Below, piece after piece: positions 17,100-24,264 of a stretch of DNA of 59,605 bases. The notes below the pieces were generated by a model, which saw only the letters and a list, made by a program, of their open reading frames with translations, made no database searches and was not told the origin of the DNA. The stretch is taken from positions 1 to 59,605 of the forward strand of contig JAHZLH010000033.1 of NCBI GenBank assembly GCA_022599915.1, in the 5' to 3' direction. How positions within the stretch are numbered: the first letter of the stretch is position 1; each line of letters starts with the position of its first letter. The DNA is from Actinomycetes bacterium (lineage in GTDB: Bacteria; Actinomycetota; Actinomycetes; S36-B12; GCA-2699445). The position numbers and the translations under genes are program-made.

Positions 17100-18107
17100 T
17101 CAGGTGCGTTCCACCTGGTCAAACCGCAACTCGACCGGGGTGTCCCGACCGAACAGTTCGACCATTGCGGTGAGTTTGGCTGATTCGGTGCTGATGTCCG
17201 AAATCGTGGCCTGGAGCGTTGCGAACGGACCATCCACGACCGTCACTACGTCCCCTACAGAGTAATCGGAGGTCACAACCGGCTGTGGCGCGGCCGTCCC
17301 GCCTTGCTCAATCTCGACGCCAGCCTCAGCCACTTGCTCCTCTGCAGGCTTGCTCGGCTCCGGCTCCGCGAGCATGTTGACGACCTCGCTCAAGCTCAAC
17401 GGGATCGGGTCGTTGGCGCTGCCGACGAAGCCAGTCACGCCGGGGGTGTGGCGGACCGCGCCCCAGGTGTCATCGTCGAGGTCCATCCGTACTAGCACGT
17501 AGCCGGGCAGTTTGATCCGACGGACCTTCTTGCGCTCACCTTTGCGGAACTCGGTGACCTCTTCTTCCGGAACTTCCACCTGGAAGATGCGGTCTTCCAG
17601 GTTCAGGGTTTCGCTGCGCTTCTCTAGATTCGCTTTGACGCGCTTCTCGTAGCCAGCGTAAGAGTGAATGACGTACCAGTCGCCCGGCAGCATGCTCAAC
17701 GACTCAGCCAGGTCGATTTCTTCCAACGCCTCTTCGGCGGCCTCTTCGATCGCGGCTTCCGCGACGACGACCTCAGCTACGGCTTCCGTAACGGTTTCCG
17801 CAACGGCAGCTTCAGCGATCACCGCCTCCGCGACGACCTCAGCGGCGGCCGCGGGGGTGTCGGCAGACGCTAATGCTTCCGCCGCGGCTTCCTCGATAGC
17901 TGCTCCCGTGGCGGCGGCCTCTGCTACCACCTCAGCGGCGGCCTCTTCTACGACAGCCGACTCAACGGCGGCCTCCATCACTATGGCTGCTTCCGCCGCT
18001 GCCACCGCACTCTCTTCAGCTGCTGGCACGCTGGCCTCCTCGGAGGATCCAGGTTCGACGCTCTCCTCCCGAACACCGTCGGTCGGCTGCGTGGACTGTT
18101 CTGACAC
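17100..18107 (-). CDS. nusG: Transcription termination/antitermination factor NusG with long Ala/Glu-rich N-terminal extension
   Basis: NusG binds RNA polymerase and links it to Rho or the ribosome. From GTG 18107 ([10 protein letters not shown]...) it is 335 residues. The NGN domain begins near W144 ([21 protein letters not shown]) and includes [13 protein letters not shown]. The KOW domain is near the C-terminus ([19 protein letters not shown]). About 140 residues before NGN are Ala, Glu and Val rich, and a further acidic linker of some 35 residues separates NGN from KOW. E. coli NusG is about 180 residues. Actinobacterial NusG often has an acidic N-terminal arm, but this one looks long. 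The exact start is uncertain; GTG 18140 would overlap secE. Confidence 0.93.
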   Translation of the reverse strand: MSEQSTQPTDGVREESVEPGSSEEASVPAAEESAVAAAEAAIVMEAAVESAVVEEAAAEVVAEAAATGAAIEEAAAEALASADTPAAAAEVVAEAVIAEAAVAETVTEAVAEVVVAEAAIEEAAEEALEEIDLAESLSMLPGDWYVIHSYAGYEKRVKANLEKRSETLNLEDRIFQVEVPEEEVTEFRKGERKKVRRIKLPGYVLVRMDLDDDTWGAVRHTPGVTGFVGSANDPIPLSLSEVVNMLAEPEPSKPAEEQVAEAGVEIEQGGTAAPQPVVTSDYSVGDVVTVVDGPFATLQATISDISTESAKLTAMVELFGRDTPVELRFDQVERT

Positions 18108-18132
18108 TTGTTGCTCTATTCCTTGTCGCTCG

Positions 18133-18369
18133 CTATTCACTGCCGAACAGGGCGAGAACGCCCTGGCCGAACACAAAGTCCAGCAGGGCAATGATCCCCG
18201 CCATGATCAGCACGAAGACGATCACCACACCGGTGTAGGTGATCAACTCCTTGCGGGTCGGCCAGATGACCTTCCGCAGTTCAGCGATTACCTCGCGCAC
18301 GAAAAGAGAGATTCGGCCAAAAAAGCCGAGTTTCTCCCGGTCGGCGCTCGGCGCTCCGGTATCGCTCAC
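18133..18369 (-). CDS. secE: Preprotein translocase subunit SecE
   Basis: Small essential subunit of the SecYEG channel in the inner membrane. 78 residues; a cytosolic amphipathic part ([29 protein letters not shown]) is followed by one transmembrane helix ([23 protein letters not shown]). The VIWPTRKEL motif is diagnostic. Start is GTG 18369 with GAGGGT upstream. It precedes nusG by 26 bp and follows tRNA-Trp, a conserved actinobacterial order. Confidence 0.96.
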   Translation of the reverse strand: MSDTGAPSADREKLGFFGRISLFVREVIAELRKVIWPTRKELITYTGVVIVFVLIMAGIIALLDFVFGQGVLALFGSE

Positions 18370-18413
18370 TTCATACCCTCACTTCGCTGACGGTCTAGTG
18401 CCATCGGACTGAG

Positions 18414-18486
18414 CAGGGCCGGAGGGACTTGAACCCCCAACCGCCGGTTTTGGAGACCGGTGCTCTACCAGTTGAGCTACGACCCT
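18414..18486 (-). tRNA. tRNA-Trp (CCA anticodon)
   Basis: 73-nt cloverleaf on the minus strand. Acceptor AGGGTCG pairs with CGGCCCT, with discriminator G. The D stem is GCTC/GAGC, the anticodon loop is CTCCAAA with anticodon CCA, and the T arm is GGGGG-TTCAAGT-CCCTC. No CCA is encoded. It lies directly upstream of secE. Confidence 0.97.
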
Positions 18487-18493
18487 GTGCTGA

Positions 18494-18523
18494 GTCACAG
18501 CCCACCCGTCGGACGCTAGTCAA
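18494..18523 (-). promoter_or_regulatory. Possible promoter for tRNA-Trp/secE-nusG
   Basis: On the minus strand TTGACT (18518-18523) lies 18 bp from TGTGAC (18494-18499). A start about 7 nt further would be at or just before the tRNA 5' end. The -35 is good and the -10 weak. Confidence 0.35.
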
Positions 18524-18717
18524 CAGGATGCTGACTGTCTAACCGTCGTCCGCCTGACCGTTGTCCGACTGCAAGTCGGCCGCTAGCAAGCGAGCAGGAT
18601 GATGACACACCGGCATTGAGTGTAGATGCCAACGGGTGCCGGGTCCAATCCCGTTCGACTATTCGCGTCATCCGGGCGCGGCCCCGACCAATGATTGTCG
18701 TCTGTCAGGATAGACGC

Positions 18718-19911
18718 ATGCACTCTCGGGTCTCACGCAGGATCGGCGATATCGCCGAATCAGCCACCCTCGCGGTGGACGCTAAAGCCAAGGCTATGCG
18801 GGCGGCGGGCGCCCCCGTGATCGGATTCGGGGCCGGTGAACCAGACTTTCCCACCCCCGACTACATCGTGGCAGCCGCAGTTGCTGCCGCGAGTGATCCG
18901 AAAAGCCACCGATACTCGCCAGCGGGCGGTCAACCTGCCCTGAAAGAGGCGATTGCGGCCAAAACGCTACGGGATTCCGGCCTCGAGGTTGCCCCCAATC
19001 AGGTCTTGGTGAGCAATGGCGGCAAGCAGGCGCTCTACAACACCTTCGCGACGCTGCTAGATCCCGGCGATGAGGTGCTCCTGCCGGCCCCCTACTGGAC
19101 CACCTACCCCGAGTCGATTGCGCTGGCCGGCGGCGTCACCGTCGAGGTCCCCACCGATGAGACCACCGGTTACCGCACCAGCGTCGCGCAACTGGAGCAG
19201 TTCGTCACCGACAAAACCAAGCTGCTGGTTTTTGTTTCACCGTCCAACCCCACCGGAGCGGTCTACTCTCCCGCTGAGGTGGAAGCGATCGGCCGTTGGG
19301 CAGCCGATCGGGGACTCTGGGTGGTCACCGACGAGATCTACGAGCATTTGGTCTACGGCGATGCCGAATTTAGTTCCATGCCGGTGCTCACCCCGGATCT
19401 GCAAGATCGTTGTGTCGTGGTGAACGGCGTGGCCAAGACCTACGCGATGACTGGTTGGCGAGTGGGCTGGCTGATCGGACCAGCTGACGTAGTCAAGGCA
19501 GCCACCAACTTGCAATCACACGCCACCTCCAACGTCTGCAATGTCGCCCAGGCAGCTGCGCTCGCCGCAGTGAGTGGTGATCTGACCGTGGTGACGCAGA
19601 TGCGCGAAGCCTTCGATCGGCGTCGCCAGTTGATCGTGGGTCTGCTGAACGACATCCCAGGAGTGGAATGTCCGATGCCGGAAGGCGCCTTCTACGCTTA
19701 CCCGTCGGTCAAGGGTCTACTCGGACAACAGATCGCGGGCCGGACCCCGACAACGACGACCGAACTGGCCGAAATCATTTTGGATGAGGCGCAAGTAGCG
19801 GTAGTCCCGGGCGAGGCCTTCGGCACTCCCGGATATCTGCGGCTGTCCTACGCTCTCGGTGATGAGGACATCGCCACCGGAGTGGGTCGGATGGCCGAAC
19901 TACTCACCTAG
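18718..19911 (+). CDS. aspC: Pyridoxal-phosphate aminotransferase, aspartate aminotransferase type (class I)
   Basis: Transfers an amino group between amino acids such as aspartate and 2-oxoglutarate, using PLP. 397 residues from ATG 18718 ([31 protein letters not shown]). Family blocks are [11 protein letters not shown], the phosphate-loop [21 protein letters not shown], a [11 protein letters not shown] Asp/Tyr segment, [15 protein letters not shown] with the PLP lysine, and RLSYAL near the C-terminus with the carboxylate-binding Arg. These match AspB-type (I-gamma) enzymes. Position next to tRNA-Trp-secE is conserved in actinobacteria. Substrate range is inferred; prephenate aminotransferase activity is possible in this subgroup. 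Confidence 0.88.
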   Translation: MHSRVSRRIGDIAESATLAVDAKAKAMRAAGAPVIGFGAGEPDFPTPDYIVAAAVAAASDPKSHRYSPAGGQPALKEAIAAKTLRDSGLEVAPNQVLVSNGGKQALYNTFATLLDPGDEVLLPAPYWTTYPESIALAGGVTVEVPTDETTGYRTSVAQLEQFVTDKTKLLVFVSPSNPTGAVYSPAEVEAIGRWAADRGLWVVTDEIYEHLVYGDAEFSSMPVLTPDLQDRCVVVNGVAKTYAMTGWRVGWLIGPADVVKAATNLQSHATSNVCNVAQAAALAAVSGDLTVVTQMREAFDRRRQLIVGLLNDIPGVECPMPEGAFYAYPSVKGLLGQQIAGRTPTTTTELAEIILDEAQVAVVPGEAFGTPGYLRLSYALGDEDIATGVGRMAELLT

Positions 19912-19939
19912 TCCGGCGCGCCGCTGCGAGGCGGCTCGG

Positions 19940-20989
19940 CTAGAGCGAGCAGCCCACCAGCACCGGTTCGGGGACAAGTTCGATGTCGAACTGCCCCACC
20001 ACACCATCACGTACCTGGCGGGCAAGCGCGATCACATCAGCCGCCGACGACTCACCACGGTTGGTAATGGCCAGCGTGTGTTTGCCGGACAGCCCCGCCG
20101 CTCCCAACCGATATCCCGGCTCGTAGCCGGACTCTTGGATCAGCCACGCGGCAGACGTCTTGTAGCGACCATCTCCCAGCGGGAACTTGGGCGCCGCTTC
20201 CGGCAACCTATCCACTACATCCCGATCCACAATCGGGTTGGTGAAAAACGAACCGACGCTCCAGGTATCTGGGTCAGCATCATCCAGCACCATGCCTTTG
20301 CGCCGTCGCAATGCCAACACTGCTTCTCTGACTTGCGGTAGCGGGGCACGATCGCCGATTCCCACCCCCAGTTGCAGCGCCAATTCGCTGTACTGAATCG
20401 GCTTCGACGTCGGCGAAGCCTCCCAGCGAAACTCCACTTCGAGCACCACATAGCGATCGGGATGCCGCTTGAACCAACTGTCGCGGTAGCCGAACTCACA
20501 TTCTCGGCTGCTGAGCACCCGCTGTTCCCGCGCTACCCGGTCATAGACCCGCACCCGCTGCAGCGAATCGGCAACTTCTTGACCGTAGGCCCCCACATTT
20601 TGGATCGGCGTGGCTCCGGCGCTTCCGGGGATGCCAGCTAGGCATTCAACACCGGCCAGTTCGTGACCGACTGCCCAAAACACCACCGAGTCCCAGTCTT
20701 CTCCGGCAGCCACTCCCACAGTTCCGGCGCCGCAGGAGTCGGTCTTCGCAATGCCCTGAGTACGAATGAGTAGGACGGTTCCCGGCCAACCGTCGTCACT
20801 AATCACAACGTTGCTACCGCCACCCAAGACCAGCAGGGGTTCACCCGCCGCGTCGGCAGCCGCAACTGCCGCGACTACTTGCTCGTCAGTATCGGCAACG
20901 ACGAGGTTGCCGGCTCGGCCCCCCACTCGCAACGTCGTGTGCGCTGCCAGCGAGTCACTGGCGAAGGTCGCGTTGGCCGACTGCGTCAT
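19940..20989 (-). CDS. murB: UDP-N-acetylenolpyruvoylglucosamine reductase
   Basis: FAD- and NADPH-dependent step that makes UDP-N-acetylmuramate for peptidoglycan, in the cytosol. From ATG 20989 (MTQSANATFASDSLAAHTTLRVGG) it is 349 residues. FAD-binding LVLGGGSNVVISD and the AGIPGSAGATPIQNVGAYGQEV block are clear. FGYRDSWFK is the Tyr-loop sequence of type I MurB. GSFFTNP carries the catalytic Ser, and the C-terminal part has SGKHTLAITNRG. A longer frame to 21115 overlaps the preceding dehydratase gene and is disfavoured. No good Shine-Dalgarno is visible, so start choice is moderate. Confidence 0.94.
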   Translation of the reverse strand: MTQSANATFASDSLAAHTTLRVGGRAGNLVVADTDEQVVAAVAAADAAGEPLLVLGGGSNVVISDDGWPGTVLLIRTQGIAKTDSCGAGTVGVAAGEDWDSVVFWAVGHELAGVECLAGIPGSAGATPIQNVGAYGQEVADSLQRVRVYDRVAREQRVLSSRECEFGYRDSWFKRHPDRYVVLEVEFRWEASPTSKPIQYSELALQLGVGIGDRAPLPQVREAVLALRRRKGMVLDDADPDTWSVGSFFTNPIVDRDVVDRLPEAAPKFPLGDGRYKTSAAWLIQESGYEPGYRLGAAGLSGKHTLAITNRGESSAADVIALARQVRDGVVGQFDIELVPEPVLVGCSL

Positions 20990-21056
20990 CCGTACATCGT
21001 AGAGCCGCCGGCCCACGACGGCATCCAACTGTCGGGGAGCGACCGGTAACCGCCCG

Positions 21057-21491
21057 TCACAACTGCGCGATGGCCTCGGCGCGATCAAGAACAATCGCCT
21101 CATCGGCGTCGTCAATGACAGCTACCAACTCGATTCGAACTTGCCGGTCCGGCAACTTCGCCGCAACCGCTGCCGTAACTCGGATTTCGGTCCCCACATC
21201 GTCATCCGGGATAGGCACCGGTCGAACAAACCGGCCGGACAGCGAAGTGATCGCTCCGGGGTCCCCCACCCACTCGGTAACTACCCGGGCCGCAACCGCC
21301 ATCGTGAGCATTCCGTGAGCAATCACGTTCGGCAGCTCCACCGACGTGGCGATGCGCTCACTCCAATGGATGGGGTTGAAGTCACCGCTTGCGCCCGCGT
21401 ACATGATCAAGTCCAGCCGACGCAGCGGCAGCCGTAGTCCTGGCAGCGGATCGCCTTCCGCGACGTCGTCGTAGTCAATCAGCGCACTCAT
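21057..21491 (-). CDS. hadB: MaoC-like dehydratase, HadB-type (3R)-hydroxyacyl-ACP dehydratase subunit
   Basis: Hot-dog fold protein of 144 residues. It carries the hydratase-2 signature ASGDFNPIHWSERIA with catalytic Asp and His (about residues 36-42), then GMLTMAVAARVVTEW. In mycobacteria HadB of the same locus is the catalytic partner of HadA in the FAS-II dehydratase. The ATG overlaps the hadA-like stop by four bases (ATGA), so the two are likely translated together as a heterodimer. Whether it acts on ACP or CoA substrates here is not readable. Confidence 0.8.
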   Translation of the reverse strand: MSALIDYDDVAEGDPLPGLRLPLRRLDLIMYAGASGDFNPIHWSERIATSVELPNVIAHGMLTMAVAARVVTEWVGDPGAITSLSGRFVRPVPIPDDDVGTEIRVTAAVAAKLPDRQVRIELVAVIDDADEAIVLDRAEAIAQL

Positions 21492-21937
21492 ACCGCAGTC
21501 CCCCGCGACACGATCACCTCTCGGGTGGTCACCACCAGCTCCCCAGTCACCGTCTCCACTCGGCACTCGGTAGTGAGCAACTCGTTAATCCCTTTTACTT
21601 CAATAGCTGCGATTCGCGCCTGCACCACCAGTTCATCGCCAGCGGTGACCGGCCGAACGTAGTCAAAGGACTGCTCGCCGTGAACCACTTGACCGTAGTG
21701 CAATCCCAAATCGGGATCGAGCACTGCAGTAGTCATCGCGCGCATTGTCAACGTGAAGGGATAGGTGGGTGGTGCGATCAGATCACGATGTCCTAGTTCC
21801 CGTGCGGCATCAACGTTGTGGTAGGCCGGATTGAGGTCGCCAATGGCGGCGGCGTAGTCACGAATATGCTCCCTACCCACCTGATACGCCGGTGTGGTCG
21901 GGTATTCCTTGCCCAGATAACTGTGGTCCAGCGGCAT
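21488..21937 (-). CDS. hadA: MaoC-like N-terminal domain protein, HadA-type dehydratase subunit
   Basis: 149 residues from ATG 21937 (MPLDHSYLGKEYPTTPAYQVGREHIRDYAAAIGDLNPAYHN). This is the FAS1-DH/MaoC-N fold seen in mycobacterial HadA. A central APPTYPFTLTMRA segment is followed by HGEQSFDYVRPVTAGDELVVQARI. It lacks the catalytic D-x4-H of HadB, as expected for the substrate-binding subunit. Start overlaps the reductase stop (TGATG); GTG 21940 is an alternative. The order rpmG - reductase - HadA - HadB resembles the mycobacterial rpmG2-hadA-hadB locus with a reductase inserted. Confidence 0.78.
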   Translation of the reverse strand: MPLDHSYLGKEYPTTPAYQVGREHIRDYAAAIGDLNPAYHNVDAARELGHRDLIAPPTYPFTLTMRAMTTAVLDPDLGLHYGQVVHGEQSFDYVRPVTAGDELVVQARIAAIEVKGINELLTTECRVETVTGELVVTTREVIVSRGTAV

Positions 21938-22746
21938 CACATACCGCCCAACTGCCCCCCGGAAACCGGAATCGTGACTCCCGAAACAAAGTCGGAATCA
22001 GGTGAGGCGAGAAATGCGGTCACATTGGCGATGTCTTCTGGTTCACCCAGCCGCCCTAGCGAAATAATTGCTCGCGCCATATCTCGCATTTGGTCGGGGA
22101 TACCGTAGGTTTCGCCTTCTTTCTTGGCAGCAGTGAGCCTAGTTTCTACGAAACCGGGCGCCACTGCATTTACGTTGATACCGAACGGCCCCAGTTCTCG
22201 CGCCAAGGTCTTGGTCACTGCAATCAGCGCACCCTTAGCCGCGGTGTAGTTGAACTGACCGGGGTTACCCATCAAGGCCGCAACGCTGGAAGTAAAGACC
22301 ACCTTTCGGTGGTAGGCAGGCCGACCTTGCTCGGCAATCTCGCGCTTGGCCACCTCGCGTAACTGAGGCATGGCCGCCAGCGTGGTGTGGTACGCGGTGC
22401 GCAAGTTGGTATCCAGCACGAAGTCGAACAAATCATCGTCCATGCCGTGAAACATTTTGTCGCGGGTGGTGCCCGCGTTATTCACCACAATGTCGAGTTG
22501 GCCAAACTCGGCGACGGCATCCGCAACGAGTTGCTCGGCAGCCGCTAGCTCGACGGTGTTTGCGGTGTGTGACATCGCTCGGCCGCCCTCGGCAGTCACC
22601 AAGTCAGCGGTTTCGTTGGCAGGCTCAGCGTCGATGTCATTGACCACGACAGCCGCACCATCGCGGGCGAGTCGTAATGCTGTCGCGCGGCCAATACCCC
22701 GGCCAGCACCGGTAACTATTGCTACCCGATTGTCGAGTCGCCCCAC
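21937..22746 (-). CDS. Short-chain dehydrogenase/reductase, FabG-like 3-oxoacyl reductase
   Basis: 269-residue classical SDR. NAD(P) motif VTGAGRGIGRATALRLA (12-28), VNDID, NNAG (about 90-93), and a catalytic triad in FTSSVAALMGNPGQFNYTAAKGAL (Ser, Tyr, Lys). It ends FVSGVTIPVSGGQLGGM. Start GTG 22746 lies behind GAGGAGG. It is coupled by overlapping stop and start to the HadA/HadB-like dehydratases, so a joint ketoreduction-dehydration of acyl chains is plausible. The insertion around residues 131-147 (REIAEQGRPAYHRK) is longer than in E. coli FabG and recalls multifunctional-enzyme-type SDRs of beta-oxidation, so direction of flux is open. Confidence 0.85.
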   Translation of the reverse strand: MGRLDNRVAIVTGAGRGIGRATALRLARDGAAVVVNDIDAEPANETADLVTAEGGRAMSHTANTVELAAAEQLVADAVAEFGQLDIVVNNAGTTRDKMFHGMDDDLFDFVLDTNLRTAYHTTLAAMPQLREVAKREIAEQGRPAYHRKVVFTSSVAALMGNPGQFNYTAAKGALIAVTKTLARELGPFGINVNAVAPGFVETRLTAAKKEGETYGIPDQMRDMARAIISLGRLGEPEDIANVTAFLASPDSDFVSGVTIPVSGGQLGGM

Positions 22747-22819
22747 AGTTGCCTCCTCGGTCCCCTTCCGAACCTAGCGGGAGGACGGCGTCGAGGCAGG
22801 GGTGGATGACAACTTAGCG

Positions 22820-22987
22820 TCAGCGAGTCTCGCGGTGCAGGGTGCTGGAGTTACAGCGCCGGCAGAACTTCTTGACCTCTAGTCGATCAGGATCGTTGCG
22901 GCGGTTCTTCTTGGTGATGTAGTTGCGTTCCTTGCAATCCACACACGCCATGGTGATCTTGGGACGCACATCGCTCGATTTGGCCAT
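22820..22987 (-). CDS. rpmG: 50S ribosomal protein L33
   Basis: 55-residue protein starting [34 protein letters not shown] and ending STLHRETR. Two CxxC pairs, CVDC and CRRC, make it the zinc-binding (C+) form. It sits just downstream of tRNA-Met, as rpmG2 does in mycobacteria. ATG 22987 is followed by a clean frame to TGA at 22820. Confidence 0.95.
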   Translation of the reverse strand: MAKSSDVRPKITMACVDCKERNYITKKNRRNDPDRLEVKKFCRRCNSSTLHRETR

Positions 22988-23018
22988 CTGACTGCCTTTC
23001 TGCTTCGGTCAGTTGCGG

Positions 23019-23092
23019 TAGCGGAGGCGGGACTTGAACCCACGACACAGCGATTATGAGCCGCTTGCTCTACCTGACTGAGCTACTCCGCC
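23019..23092 (-). tRNA. tRNA-Met (CAT anticodon), probably elongator
   Basis: 74-nt cloverleaf: acceptor GGCGGAG/CTCCGCT with a terminal G-U pair, D stem GCTC/GAGC, anticodon loop CTCATAA, T arm GTGGG-TTCAAGT-CCCGC, discriminator A. The anticodon stem AGCGG/TCGCT lacks the three consecutive G-C pairs of initiator tRNA. tRNA-Ile2 with lysidine cannot be excluded from sequence alone, but tRNA-Thr/tRNA-Met/rpmG is a conserved order. Confidence 0.93.
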
Positions 23093-23185
23093 TGATAGCA
23101 ACGACTCCCCAGCGGGGTCGCAGCCACCCGTTCTGCTGTTATGTGCCGCGGTTGCGACACGCACCTGTTGCACTGGGCAACATGG

Positions 23186-23258
23186 AGCCCCGATAGGGAA
23201 TCGAACCCTAGACCTTCTCCTTACCATGGAGACGCTCTGCCGACTGAGCTATCGGGGC
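23186..23258 (-). tRNA. tRNA-Thr (GGT anticodon)
   Basis: 73-nt cloverleaf: acceptor GCCCCGA/TCGGGGC, D stem GCTC/GAGC, anticodon stem TCTCC/GGAGA around ATGGTAA, T arm TAGGG-TTCGATT-CCCTA. No encoded CCA. Middle tRNA of the Tyr-Thr-Met cluster. Confidence 0.97.
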
Positions 23259-23332
23259 GGGCGACAGCCAGAGTACTACGACTGGGGTAGCAATCCACAA
23301 CTGCAGCAGTCCAGCATCGACTGGACGGTTGG

Positions 23333-23414
23333 TGGCGGGTAGTGGATTCGAACCACTGAAGGCAGAGCCGGCAGATTTACAGTCTGCTCCCTTTGGCCGC
23401 TCGGGCAACCCGCC
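23333..23414 (-). tRNA. tRNA-Tyr (GTA anticodon)
   Basis: 82-nt class II tRNA with a long variable arm. Acceptor GGCGGGT/ACCCGCC, anticodon loop CTGTAAA with GTA, T arm GTGG-TTCGAAT-CCAC, discriminator A. First of the Tyr-Thr-Met cluster. A TACAGT hexamer at 23429-23434 (minus strand) is a candidate -10 just upstream. Confidence 0.96.
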
Positions 23415-23603
23415 GTGGGCGACTCCTCACTGTAGCGTCCCACCGGTTTCGGAGGAACAGTGGCCGCAACTGGGCGCCTCGCTTTCCACGGGGGTGGTGG
23501 CTGCACTGAAGGCCTCGCGACTGCCAGAATAGGCGGCAGGGCGCGCTCGGACTCGCTGGCGAACCCCGCTGGGAACCGACCCGGGGAAGGACGAGGAGGG
23601 ACT

Positions 23604-24095
23604 ATGGCCGACAGTAGCTTCGACATTGTGTCCAAAGTAGACACCCAAGAACTGGACAACGCCGTCAATCAAACAGCGAAGGAACTGCGGCAGCGTTGGG
23701 ATTTCAAGAACACCGGCGCCCAGATCGAGGCGGGTGAAGGCACCGCCGTCGCGCTGCAGGCGAGTACCGAAGATCGAGTTCTCGCTGCTCTTGAGGTGTT
23801 CAAAGACAAACTGATCAAGCGCGGAATCAGTTTGAAGGCCTTGGAAGCTGGCGAGCCGCGATTGTCGGGCAAGGAGTATCACCTCGCTGCGACCCTGCAG
23901 TCCGGTCTCACTTCTGAACAAGCAAAGAAGCTCGCCAAACTGATCCGCGATGAGGGGCCTAAAGGCGTCAAGACGCAGATTCAAGGCGATGAGTTGCGGG
24001 TTTCGGGCAAGAAAAGGGACCATTTGCAGGAGGTGATCTCGCTGGTGAAGGGCGAAGATCTCGACTTCGCAGTGCAGTTCACCAACTACCGCTAA
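23604..24095 (+). CDS. yajQ: YajQ family nucleotide-binding protein (UPF0234)
   Basis: 163-residue protein from ATG 23604 behind GAGGAGGG. It starts [34 protein letters not shown], the hallmark of the family, and ends [12 protein letters not shown]. Two ferredoxin-like domains are expected. Family members bind nucleic acids or nucleotides, and some proteobacterial homologues bind cyclic di-GMP. No GGDEF or EAL protein is in this window to support that here. Transcribed divergently from the tRNA cluster. Confidence 0.93.
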   Translation: MADSSFDIVSKVDTQELDNAVNQTAKELRQRWDFKNTGAQIEAGEGTAVALQASTEDRVLAALEVFKDKLIKRGISLKALEAGEPRLSGKEYHLAATLQSGLTSEQAKKLAKLIRDEGPKGVKTQIQGDELRVSGKKRDHLQEVISLVKGEDLDFAVQFTNYR

Positions 24096-24109
24096 CCACT
24101 GCGACTGCC

Positions 24110-24131
24110 GTCCGGTGATCCGGCCCCGGAC
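24110..24131 (+). terminator. Possible terminator after yajQ
   Basis: GTCCGG (24110-24115) and CCGGAC (24126-24131) form a 6-bp GC stem, 15 bp after the yajQ stop, followed by CTAGTTTCC. The T-run is short, so this is tentative. Confidence 0.4.
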
Positions 24132-24169
24132 CTAGTTTCCTGTCCGACTGTTACCTCGCTAGGACTAAT

Positions 24170-24188
24170 ATCACCGAATTCGGGTGAT
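24170..24188 (+). promoter_or_regulatory. Operator-like inverted repeat upstream of korAB
   Basis: ATCACC (24170-24175) and GGTGAT (24183-24188) are exact inverted repeats around GAATTCG, about 77 bp upstream of the korA start. A TAATAT hexamer at 24167-24172 overlaps the left arm, which would suit a repressor covering a -10 element. Regulator unknown. Confidence 0.4.
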
Positions 24189-24264
24189 TCCCGGCTCGGA
24201 GCATGGCTATTCATAGGGCACAATTACGTCATCCCGTCCCGGGCCCTGACCAAACGAGGAACGC

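Noticed and set aside
17668-18390. 240-codon Ser/Ala/Thr-rich plus-strand frame
   Set aside because: It is the antisense of the repetitive Ala/Glu-rich nusG arm and of secE; codon bias of the real gene keeps this frame open.
18639-18670. Extra tRNA gene upstream of the aminotransferase
   Set aside because: Only a T-arm-like piece is seen; no acceptor, D or anticodon arms can be formed around it.
23019-23414. Integration or attachment site at the tRNA cluster
   Set aside because: No integrase gene and no repeat of a tRNA 3' end elsewhere in the window.
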